From the NCBI GenBank assembly GCA_015163845.1, contig JAAOII010000146.1, positions 1-5,309 on the forward strand: a stretch of DNA of 5,309 bases, given 5' to 3'. Below are positions 1-5,309 of the stretch, one piece after another (position 1 is the stretch's first letter; each line of letters starts with the position of its first letter). This stretch comes from Candidatus Portiera sp. (GTDB lineage: Bacteria > Pseudomonadota > Gammaproteobacteria > CBDBNL01 > JAAOII01). The notes under the pieces are model-generated. The model searched no databases. It was not told the DNA's origin and was given only the letters and a program-made list of their open reading frames with translations. The position numbers and the translations under genes are program-made.

Positions 1-2
1 GT

Positions 3-599
3 GAAGATATTTTGTATGAACTAGATGCTGCTGTCGCAGTAGAAACAGCAGTAATTGATGGAAAGACCTATCTGTTTGTAGCTGGCGCTCATGATGATGG
101 TGTAAGTGTTTTCCAAGTTAAAAATAATGGAAATCTAGTATATGAAACCAGCGTCACAGATGATTATAATACTTTGTTAGTCGGAGCACGAAATCTAGCT
201 ATAACAAGAATTGGCGACAGTACTTATCTTTTTGTCACTGGTCAAAATGATGACGCGCTAAATGTTTTTAGGGTTGATGTTGATACTAGCGGTCTAAGAT
301 TAAACCATGTGGATAGTGTGCAAGATGATAATACTCTTGAGTTGGATACTGCTCGTTATGTGCAAGCCAGAATGATAGGAGGCCTTACCTACTTATTTGT
401 TGCTGGTTCTATGGATGATGGTGTGAGTGTTTTTCTAGTTAATGACGATGGCTCCTTGTCTCATGTAACGAGAGTGCAAGACACCCTTGATGGTCGTTTG
501 AATGACCCAAATGGCATTGCAATAGCTGAGATTGGCGGTGCTCTCTATTTGTTTGTTGCTGCTTTTACGGATAATGCCGTAAGTGTTTTCGCCATATCA
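3..599 (+). repeat. First beta-propeller, last four blades (5' part outside window)
   Basis: Four repeat units have cores starting near 66, 222, 387 and 543, with spacings of 156, 165 and 156 bp. These are exactly the spacings of blades 4-7 of the second propeller (2022, 2178, 2343, 2499), with a constant offset of 1956 bp. The visible blades are therefore probably blades 4-7 of a seven-bladed domain, and about 530 bp of coding sequence for blades 1-3 should lie upstream of the window. Confidence 0.75.
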
Positions 600-2564
600 G
601 GTGCAGTTAGCGGAGGGACTCTACCGCCAATCCTTTCAGTGCCTGAAATTAGTAGTGTTGGGGCCGCAACAACAACTTCATTAAGGATTGCTTGGGGGCA
701 GGTTGCAGATGCAACTCATTACCGAGTATATCAGAATAATATAAGGTTTGCAGATAATGTTACTGATACTAGCTATACTGACATGGGCTTGAACCCTGAC
801 ACCAATTATATCTATAGAATAGCTGCCTGCAATGCTAATGTCTGTTCGGCACAATCAAGAACATTTAGAGGAAGGACTCTTTTGCCAGCTCCAGCAATGC
901 CTAATATTAGCAGTGTGGAAAATGCAACATCCACTTCATTGATAGTTTCTTGGGGCTCAGTTGCCTATGCGACTCATTATCGAGTATATCGGAATAATAG
1001 CATTATTGAAAGTAGTTCTGACGCTACTAACTATATTGACACTGGCTTGATTATTAACACCAGCTATAGCTATAGAGTAGATGCCTGCAATAATATTGGC
1101 TGTTCGGCACAATCAGATGCAGTTAGCGGAAGGACCCTAATGTCAGGGACTCCAGGGACCCCAATAACTCTTGAAATACCTACTATTAGTAGTGTGGTGA
1201 GTCCAACCCCCATTTCATTGAATGTTTCTTGGGGTTCAGTTGCAGATGCTACTCATTATCAGGTATATCGGAATAATAGCAGGATTGAGAGTCGTGTTGC
1301 TGCTGCTATCTATACTGACAGGGACCTGATTCCTAACACCAATTATAGCTATGCAGTAGCTGCCTGCAATCTTAATAGCTGTTCGGCAAGGTCAGAGGAA
1401 GTTAGCGGAAGGACCTTAGCTTTTGCCTTAAACAATGTATTTAATGTTAATCAAACTTCTGGAGGAGCTGATTATAAACTGGATGGTGCCTTTGGGGTGA
1501 CAACCACAGTAGTTGCAAATAACACCTACTTGCTTGTTGCATCGTTCAATGATGCTAGCTTGAGTGTTTTCCTTGCTAATGCAAATGGCTCCCTCACCCT
1601 TACTGATACCGTTGTGGACACCGATGATCCTTCTTATATATTAAATAGTGCATTAGATGTTGAGGTCCTAACCTTAGGTGACGATACCTATGTATATGTT
1701 GCTGCTAATAGTATTAGGAATGGTGGAGTTACTGGTTTTAAACTTGTGGCTAATGGAACTTTGTCTGAAGGATTCGGCTATCCTGATGATGCTTCAGTTA
1801 ATCTCGCTAGAGCATTGAGTATTACAAATGCCGTGGTTGATAGCACTCCTTATATTTTTGTAACTGGTTTTAATGATGATGGTATAAGTGTTTTCAGGGT
1901 TACTACTGATGGGACTAATAAAGGTCGCCTAAATCATGTATTCAGTGTTTCTGATATTGACTCTAGTGAGTATTCACTAGATGGCGTTGGTAGAATAGAG
2001 ACAGCAGTAATTGCTGGAAAGACCTATCTGTTTGTGTCTGTAATTGTTGATAATAGTATAAGTGTTTTTGAGGTTATGCCCAATGGTGAGTTAGTGCATG
2101 AAACCAGTTTCATAGATGACGATAATACTTTGTTAGATGGAGTGCAAAATGTAGCTACAACAAGAATTGGTCCTAGCACTTATCTTTTTTCTAATGCTTT
2201 TGCTGATGGTGCAGTAAATGTTTTTAGGGTTGATAATACTACCAGTGGTCTAAGATTAAACCATGTGGATAGTGTGCAAGATGATGATGATCTTGAATTG
2301 ATGGGCACTCGTTATATGCAACCTAGAGTTATAGGAGATCTTACCTACTTATTTGTTTCTGGTGAGGATGATAATGGTGTGAGTGTTTTTCTAGTTAATG
2401 ATGATGGTTCCTTGTCTCATGTAACGAGTTTACAAGATACTCCTGAGGTCAATTTGGATGCCCCAAATGGCATTGCACTAGCGGAGATTAGTGGTTCTCT
2501 CTATTTGTTTGTTGCTGCCTCTATAGATGACGGCATAAGTGTTTTTGAAATAAATAACCCGTAG
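3..2564 (+). CDS. Secreted/surface beta-propeller and FN3 repeat protein, 5'-partial
   Basis: The frame is open to the left edge, so the true start lies upstream. The TTG at 12 is an internal Leu codon inside a blade repeat. Visible are 853 codons and a TAG stop at 2562-2564. Order: four blade repeats (cores near 66, 222, 387, 543), three FN3 domains (642-881, 900-1139, 1179-1418), then seven blade repeats (cores near 1524, 1686, 1848, 2022, 2178, 2343, 2499). Each blade is about 52-58 residues with a core like TYLFVAGxxDDGVSVFxV followed by an Asp/Asn-Gly turn and Leu. This resembles the lactonase/YncE-type seven-bladed propeller repeat. Seven repeats at the C-terminus make one closed propeller; the N-terminal four are the end of another. 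Such proteins are normally extracytoplasmic binding or adhesion scaffolds. No catalytic residues were identified, so lactonase activity is not claimed. Ligand and localisation are unknown. A 220-bp gap and a separate promoter set it apart from the downstream genes. Confidence 0.85.
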   Translation, partial: EDILYELDAAVAVETAVIDGKTYLFVAGAHDDGVSVFQVKNNGNLVYETSVTDDYNTLLVGARNLAITRIGDSTYLFVTGQNDDALNVFRVDVDTSGLRLNHVDSVQDDNTLELDTARYVQARMIGGLTYLFVAGSMDDGVSVFLVNDDGSLSHVTRVQDTLDGRLNDPNGIAIAEIGGALYLFVAAFTDNAVSVFAISGAVSGGTLPPILSVPEISSVGAATTTSLRIAWGQVADATHYRVYQNNIRFADNVTDTSYTDMGLNPDTNYIYRIAACNANVCSAQSRTFRGRTLLPAPAMPNISSVENATSTSLIVSWGSVAYATHYRVYRNNSIIESSSDATNYIDTGLIINTSYSYRVDACNNIGCSAQSDAVSGRTLMSGTPGTPITLEIPTISSVVSPTPISLNVSWGSVADATHYQVYRNNSRIESRVAAAIYTDRDLIPNTNYSYAVAACNLNSCSARSEEVSGRTLAFALNNVFNVNQTSGGADYKLDGAFGVTTTVVANNTYLLVASFNDASLSVFLANANGSLTLTDTVVDTDDPSYILNSALDVEVLTLGDDTYVYVAANSIRNGGVTGFKLVANGTLSEGFGYPDDASVNLARALSITNAVVDSTPYIFVTGFNDDGISVFRVTTDGTNKGRLNHVFSVSDIDSSEYSLDGVGRIETAVIAGKTYLFVSVIVDNSISVFEVMPNGELVHETSFIDDDNTLLDGVQNVATTRIGPSTYLFSNAFADGAVNVFRVDNTTSGLRLNHVDSVQDDDDLELMGTRYMQPRVIGDLTYLFVSGEDDNGVSVFLVNDDGSLSHVTSLQDTPEVNLDAPNGIALAEISGSLYLFVAASIDDGISVFEINNP
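291..329 (+). repeat. 39-bp exact direct repeat, copy 1
   Basis: It is identical to 2247-2285. It lies between blades 5 and 6 of the first propeller and encodes the GLRLNHVDSVQDD segment. It is the longest perfectly conserved patch I found in the two propeller copies. Confidence 0.9.
642..881 (+). repeat. Fibronectin type III domain 1
   Basis: About 80 codons carry the FN3 landmarks: a Trp in strand B (SLRIAWGQV), a Tyr-containing strand C (THYRVYQNN), a Tyr in the strand E/F region (TNYIYRIAAC) and a closing SxxxxGRTL-like strand. A Cys pair with four residues between (CNANVC) lies in the F-G hairpin. It is the most diverged of the three copies. Confidence 0.8.
900..1139 (+). repeat. Fibronectin type III domain 2
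   Basis: This is the second FN3 copy, with SLIVSWGSV, THYRVYRNNS and SYSYRVDACNNIGCSAQS segments, ending in VSGRTL. It is closely similar to domain 3, including at nucleotide level around the strand B-C region. That indicates tandem duplication inside the gene. Confidence 0.82.
1179..1418 (+). repeat. Fibronectin type III domain 3
   Basis: This is the third FN3 copy, with SLNVSWGSV, THYQVYRNNS and NYSYAVAACNLNSCSARS segments, ending in VSGRTL just before the second propeller. A Gly/Pro/Thr-rich linker (about 1140-1178) separates it from domain 2. The FN3 block probably spaces the two propellers apart. Confidence 0.82.
1419..2561 (+). repeat. Second beta-propeller, seven blade repeats
   Basis: Seven units have core codons starting near 1524, 1686, 1848, 2022, 2178, 2343 and 2499. 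Each contains an aromatic/hydrophobic strand (such as TYLFVSG), a D-[DN]-G-hydrophobic-S/N-V-F step and a turn before a conserved Leu. Blade 2 is the most diverged (TYVYVAANS, GGVTGFKL). The count of seven fits a closed seven-bladed propeller. The final blade ends three residues (NNP) after its last strand, so the protein has no extra C-terminal anchor in this frame. Confidence 0.78.
2247..2285 (+). repeat. 39-bp exact direct repeat, copy 2
   Basis: It is identical to 291-329, offset 1956 bp (652 codons, so in frame), at the corresponding place between blades 5 and 6 of the second propeller. Confidence 0.9.
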
Positions 2565-2572
2565 AAACGGGT
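2557..2572 (+). other. Hairpin over the stop codon of the propeller gene
   Basis: ACCCGT (2557-2562) pairs perfectly with ACGGGT (2567-2572) around the four-base loop AGAA. The TAG stop at 2562-2564 sits at the top of the stem. No T-run follows, so it is not a standard intrinsic terminator. It could protect the mRNA 3' end or mark the end of the unit. A chance 6-bp stem is also possible. Confidence 0.35.
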
Positions 2573-2677
2573 CGCCACTACTCTAGGCGGCTGGCTACTA
2601 AAAATAATGCTGCTGGTCCAGATCTAGTCGATCTTTATATGCTATCCTTTAGCTTCGATATTGGCTTTAATTGGTAA
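2558..2677 (+). pseudogene. Possible outer-membrane-protein tail remnant in the gap
   Basis: A frame different from the propeller gene is open from the stop at 2555-2557 to a TAA at 2675-2677 and has no convincing start or ribosome site. Its last residues read LSFSFDIGFNW-stop. Hydrophobic residues alternate every second position and the chain ends in an aromatic residue, which is the known C-terminal signature of outer-membrane beta-barrels. It may be the decayed end of a barrel gene, or chance. There is only about 40 codons of evidence, so confidence is low. Confidence 0.2.
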
Positions 2678-2704
2678 GAAGCACTAGTAACATCTAAATC
2701 TAAA

Positions 2705-2733
2705 TTCTTCTATATCCTTGTTTATTGTATAAT
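2705..2733 (+). promoter_or_regulatory. Candidate sigma-70 promoter for the propeptide/protease pair
   Basis: There is a perfect TATAAT at 2728-2733. The hexamer 17 bp upstream (TTCTTC, 2705-2710) matches the -35 consensus poorly, so the promoter may be weak or activator-dependent. The upstream sequence is A/T-rich. Initiation would be expected near 2740, which puts the TTG at 2725 outside the transcript and favours the ATG at 2785. Confidence 0.5.
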
Positions 2734-2773
2734 GTATGTATGCTTACCAATCTATCATTGAATAGTTCAATGC

Positions 2774-2776
2774 GGA
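2774..2776 (+). promoter_or_regulatory. Weak ribosome binding site supporting the start at 2785
   Basis: The short GGA element in GCGGAC lies 8 bases before the ATG at 2785. No purine-rich element precedes the alternative ATGs at 2740 or 2770. The site is minimal, so the start choice rests equally on the promoter position and signal-peptide length. Confidence 0.35.
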
Positions 2777-2784
2777 CATATTCT

Positions 2785-3480
2785 ATGGGTCTGTCCATAA
2801 ATAATATACACATATATAGACGACTACAGGTCTTCTTATTTTTCATTTTATTGTTATTCGGTAGTATGGAGTTGCATGCTGCATCTTATACTTGGAGTGA
2901 TGGCAAACGCACTTACAAGCTAGAAGAATTGCCATCTATGAAAGCTGAGTTTACCAGCAGCGGCATAAAAATTCTAGATTATGCAGATAAAGCCGACTCT
3001 AATAATCCGCAACAAGTCCCAGATGGGCAGAGATCGCCGCCAATATTTCCTAATGATAGGAAGGATTGGAGTCATAGAAGCGGTAGCAATTATGATGCTG
3101 ATACAAAGGTAACATCTAAGTTATCCAAGCCGAACTCTAATAATCCCCAAGCAACACAAAGAGCACAAGAATCATCAGCCGTATCCAGTTCCGCTAATTC
3201 CTCTCCAGTGTTTCGCGATAGTTCAGGCGGTCTGCGTGCCTTGCCTGGCGGCGTCCTCATTATATTCCATAAACATATCAGCCAACAGGACCTACTTAGG
3301 TTTTGGCAGGATAGAGGTATCAGCCAAAACCGCATATCCCGAGTTGAGGCGATTGATAATTTATACAAAGTCCAAACCTCAGCTGGGATGGAGTCCCTCC
3401 AACTCTCTAATTCACTTGCCCAATATCCTGAGGTGGAATATGTTTCGCCAAACTGGTGGCGAGAAGTTGTAACAAAGTAA
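2785..3480 (+). CDS. Exported stand-alone subtilase propeptide-like protein
   Basis: This 231-residue protein has three parts. Residues 1-32 are a Sec signal peptide: basic YRR, a hydrophobic run (VFLFFILLLFG) and likely cleavage after LHA. Residues 33-142 begin with a short YTWSDGKRTYKL segment I do not recognise, then a Ser/Asn/Gln/Pro-rich, probably disordered linker. Residues 143-231 resemble the propeptide of S8 subtilases: LRALPGGVLIIF, a helix, a second strand (NLYKVQT), a helix (SLQLSNSLAQYP) and the closing VEYVSPNWWRE. In ordinary subtilases that end leads into the catalytic domain; here the protein stops. The very next gene encodes an S8 protease without a propeptide, so I infer a trans-acting chaperone and/or inhibitor. 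In-frame alternative starts are TTG 2725, ATG 2740 and ATG 2770. 2785 gives a normal signal peptide and lies downstream of the TATAAT. The protein could instead be a degraded protease fragment, but the intact signal peptide and clean stop argue against that. Confidence 0.75.
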   Translation: MGLSINNIHIYRRLQVFLFFILLLFGSMELHAASYTWSDGKRTYKLEELPSMKAEFTSSGIKILDYADKADSNNPQQVPDGQRSPPIFPNDRKDWSHRSGSNYDADTKVTSKLSKPNSNNPQATQRAQESSAVSSSANSSPVFRDSSGGLRALPGGVLIIFHKHISQQDLLRFWQDRGISQNRISRVEAIDNLYKVQTSAGMESLQLSNSLAQYPEVEYVSPNWWREVVTK

Positions 3481-3510
3481 TGACTTCTATAGGCCTAACC
3501 AAACTCCCTC

Positions 3511-3513
3511 AGG
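3511..3513 (+). promoter_or_regulatory. Ribosome binding site candidate for the protease gene
   Basis: AGG lies 5 bases before the ATG at 3519 and 8 bases before the adjacent ATG at 3522. This favours one of these two starts over the ATG at 3480, which overlaps the previous stop codon but has only a distant GAGAAG (3461-3466, 13 bases away). Confidence 0.35.
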
Positions 3514-3518
3514 TTGAG

Positions 3519-5309
3519 ATGATGATTAAGCTAACCCAAAGATTAAGTATCACATTATTAGTGGCAGGTCTGATTGCCTGTGGCGGTGGTGGCAGTTCAT
3601 CATCTCCACAAGTATCGCCCACCCTTCTCGGTGTTGGCAATATTGCTAACCTAAACGATTTTGATTTATGGGAGATATCTCTGGAGGAGACGGGGGCATT
3701 AACTATCTACACAACTTTTTATAGTATATTTGATAGAGTGGATACTGTAGGTGTGCTACTATTTAATGCAACTGGTGAGTTTATTGCTTATAATGACGAT
3801 GCTGGCGGCTCTTTAAACTTTCGTCTTTGCTCGGTATTAGAACCAGGTGCCTATATCGTCAATGTGAGTGCCTACTACGATCTAGGGAATTATAATATAC
3901 ATACTAAATTTGATGCAACCAAGACAAGTGGCTATTGTGGCATTGATACTTTCAATGAATGGACTATAGAGGATTATGGTATACGCAATTTGCACGCAAT
4001 GAATATAACCGGTGAAGGAGTAAACATAGCAATTGTTGATGACGGACTGGAGATAGGACATGAAGATTTACGGGAAAATGTCTTGTCTGGAATGTCCTAT
4101 AACTACTTGGATAAAACAAGTGATCCGACCCCAGAAGATGCAGAAGATTCTCATGGGACTGCCGTTGCTGGCATTGTTGCAGCCCGTAGTAATAATGGTA
4201 TTGGCATAACTGGAGTAGCTGGCAGAGCGTCCATATATGGTTATAATTTATTAGTCATTGGGACAGATGAAAATGATGCAGATGCCATGACCCGCAATGG
4301 GACAACCACTCATATTTCCAGTAATAGCTGGGGGCCGCCTGACCGTGCGACTTTTGAACCATCCAGCGATCTTTGGCAAAGGGCGATAAAGGAAGGTCTC
4401 AATCAAGGTGCCAGTGGCAAAGGAATTTCATATATTTGGGCGGCAGGTAATGGCAGAGGGGGTAATGATAATTCTAATTATGATGGATATGCTAATTTTT
4501 ATGGAGTCATGGCTGTTTGTGCGGTTGGTAAGAACCGCAGAGTAGCTCCTTATAGCGAACCGGGAGCTAATCTTTGGCTATGTGGCCCGTCGGATTCAAG
4601 GGTTTTAGGTATTAGTATTACTACTACCGATTTAACTGGACCTAGGGGTTCTAACCAAGGTTTCCATGATAAGGAGTACTCAAACCTTAACTACACAAAT
4701 AGTTTTGGTGGAACTTCCGCCGCTGCCCCATTCATCTCAGGTGTTGTGGCTTTGATGCGTCAAGTCAATCCCGCTCTAACTTGGCGTGATGTCAAACTCA
4801 TTCTGGCTGAGTCGTCGGATATACCTGTAACCAGTGGGGTAATAACTGGGGCAGAGGTTTATGCTAATAGCATTACTGGTGGTAGGCCGAATTATAAATT
4901 CCATCACGACTATGGTTTTGGTATTGTCAACCCGACTCGTGCTGTGGAGATAGCTAAACAATGGCAATCGGTACCTGTACCGTTTAAGAATTATAGTCCT
5001 AATCAATTGAATATCAACCTACCCATCCCAGATGCAGGAGGTGGATCTGTAACATCTACTATTAGTGTTAGAGGCAGTGATATTAACTTTATTGAGTATG
5101 TTGAGATAGGGGTGTCAATAAATCATACCTATACTGGTGACTTAGACATTTCTCTAAGATCTCCAAGCGGCAAGACAAGTGATTTGGCTCATAGCAGGAT
5201 ATGTCCATTTGGCTGTGGGGACTTGTTGAATAACTTCCGTTTTGGTTCCGCCATCCATCTGGGCGAGAGTGCTGACGGTGAGTGGTCTTTACAAGTCACG
5301 GACCAACTA
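3519..5309 (+). CDS. Kexin/furin-like (S8B) subtilase lipoprotein, PPC and P domains, 3'-partial
   Basis: 597 codons are open to the right edge, with no stop inside. Residues 1-20 are a lipoprotein signal with lipobox GLIAC. Cys21 would be lipidated and is followed by Gly, which suggests sorting to the outer membrane. About 47-131 is a PPC-like beta domain (FDLWEIS, GVLLFNATGEFIAYNDDAGG, GAYIVNVSAYY). About 148-480 is the catalytic domain: Asp174 in IAIVDDGLE, His212 in DSHGTAVAG, oxyanion Asn311 in WAAGNGRGG, Ser400 in FGGTSAAAP. The DDG and NSWGP motifs are typical of S8B. From about 498 a P/Homo B domain begins (NHTYTGDLDISLRSPSG) and is cut by the window near its end (GEWSLQVTDQ). Kexin-type enzymes often cut after basic residues, but specificity is not shown here. 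No propeptide lies between the lipobox and the catalytic domain; a propeptide-like protein is encoded 38 bp upstream. Cys pairs 104/140 and 334/355 could form disulfides. An ATG at 3480 (TAATG overlap) would add 13 residues with an acidic residue before the signal and is less likely. Confidence 0.93.
   Translation, partial: MMIKLTQRLSITLLVAGLIACGGGGSSSSPQVSPTLLGVGNIANLNDFDLWEISLEETGALTIYTTFYSIFDRVDTVGVLLFNATGEFIAYNDDAGGSLNFRLCSVLEPGAYIVNVSAYYDLGNYNIHTKFDATKTSGYCGIDTFNEWTIEDYGIRNLHAMNITGEGVNIAIVDDGLEIGHEDLRENVLSGMSYNYLDKTSDPTPEDAEDSHGTAVAGIVAARSNNGIGITGVAGRASIYGYNLLVIGTDENDADAMTRNGTTTHISSNSWGPPDRATFEPSSDLWQRAIKEGLNQGASGKGISYIWAAGNGRGGNDNSNYDGYANFYGVMAVCAVGKNRRVAPYSEPGANLWLCGPSDSRVLGISITTTDLTGPRGSNQGFHDKEYSNLNYTNSFGGTSAAAPFISGVVALMRQVNPALTWRDVKLILAESSDIPVTSGVITGAEVYANSITGGRPNYKFHHDYGFGIVNPTRAVEIAKQWQSVPVPFKNYSPNQLNINLPIPDAGGGSVTSTISVRGSDINFIEYVEIGVSINHTYTGDLDISLRSPSGKTSDLAHSRICPFGCGDLLNNFRFGSAIHLGESADGEWSLQVTDQL

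Larger units (their letters stand above)
2565..2784. other. Intergenic region
   Basis: This 220-bp gap lies between the propeller gene and the propeptide gene. Apart from the hairpin, the barrel-like reading frame and the promoter listed separately, it has a short inverted repeat AGATC-tagtc-GATCT at 2620-2634. I see no RNA gene and no credible protein on the minus strand. Confidence 0.6.

Noticed and set aside
12..14. TTG as the start of the propeller gene
   Set aside because: The frame is open to the window edge, and the residues before it (EDI) align with the corresponding linker of the second propeller copy at 1959 onward. The gene is simply cut by the window.
3..2564. Lactonase enzyme activity for the propeller protein
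   Set aside because: The resemblance is to the structural blade repeat only. No catalytic residues or substrate context could be identified.
2557..2572. Intrinsic terminator for the propeller gene
   Set aside because: The stem is perfect but only 6 bp, and it is followed by CGCCACTAC rather than a T-run. It is kept only as a hairpin.
2620..2634. Inverted repeat AGATC-tagtc-GATCT as an operator or terminator
   Set aside because: Five-base arms around a five-base spacer are common by chance. It is over 90 bp upstream of the TATAAT and is not repeated elsewhere in the window.
3090..3368. 92-codon reading frame on the minus strand
   Set aside because: It lies wholly inside the propeptide gene on the opposite strand. 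It has no recognisable domain, promoter or ribosome site.
3236..3472. 78-codon reading frame on the plus strand in another frame
   Set aside because: It is fully inside the propeptide domain coding sequence, where the other frame gives a coherent subtilase propeptide pattern. This one shows no domain.
3478..3524. Assembly frameshift splitting a single protease gene
   Set aside because: The downstream gene begins with its own complete lipoprotein signal and a PPC-like domain, and the upstream gene has its own signal peptide. A single-base error would not create these.
4776..5006. 76-codon reading frame on the minus strand
   Set aside because: It lies opposite the end of the S8 catalytic domain, and its sequence has no recognisable features.

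Overview
The window looks like an AT-rich stretch of a Gram-negative bacterial genome, possibly a marine gammaproteobacterium. That taxonomic guess is weak. It rests on a lipobox lipoprotein without an Asp after the Cys, Sec-type signal peptides and base composition only. All supported genes are on the + strand and all appear to act outside the cytoplasm.

Layout: (1) Positions 3-2564 hold the 3' part of a long gene for a secreted or surface repeat protein. It contains four visible blades of a first beta-propeller, three fibronectin type III (FN3) domains, then a complete set of seven blades forming a second propeller. The two propellers are copies of each other at a constant offset of 1956 bp, so the missing 5' part should hold three more blades and an export signal. 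(2) Positions 2565-2784 are a non-coding gap. It has a small hairpin over the stop codon, a reading frame whose tail resembles the C-terminal strand of an outer-membrane barrel, and a perfect TATAAT box in front of the next gene. (3) Positions 2785-3480 encode a 231-residue exported protein whose C-terminal ~90 residues look like the propeptide of a subtilase, yet no protease domain follows. (4) Positions 3519-5309 (open at the window edge) encode a lipoprotein of the S8B (kexin/furin-like) subtilase family. Its order is lipobox, PPC-like domain, intact catalytic domain, P/Homo B domain. It has no propeptide of its own.

The main point of interest is the pair (3)+(4): the propeptide and the protease it would normally be fused to are on two adjacent genes, each with its own export signal. 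The likely reading is that the upstream protein acts in trans as folding chaperone and/or inhibitor of the membrane-anchored protease. This recalls the Aeromonas sobria kexin-like protease ASP and its separately encoded chaperone ORF2, but with the opposite gene order and a different partner architecture. The link between the propeller/FN3 protein and the protease pair is proximity only.
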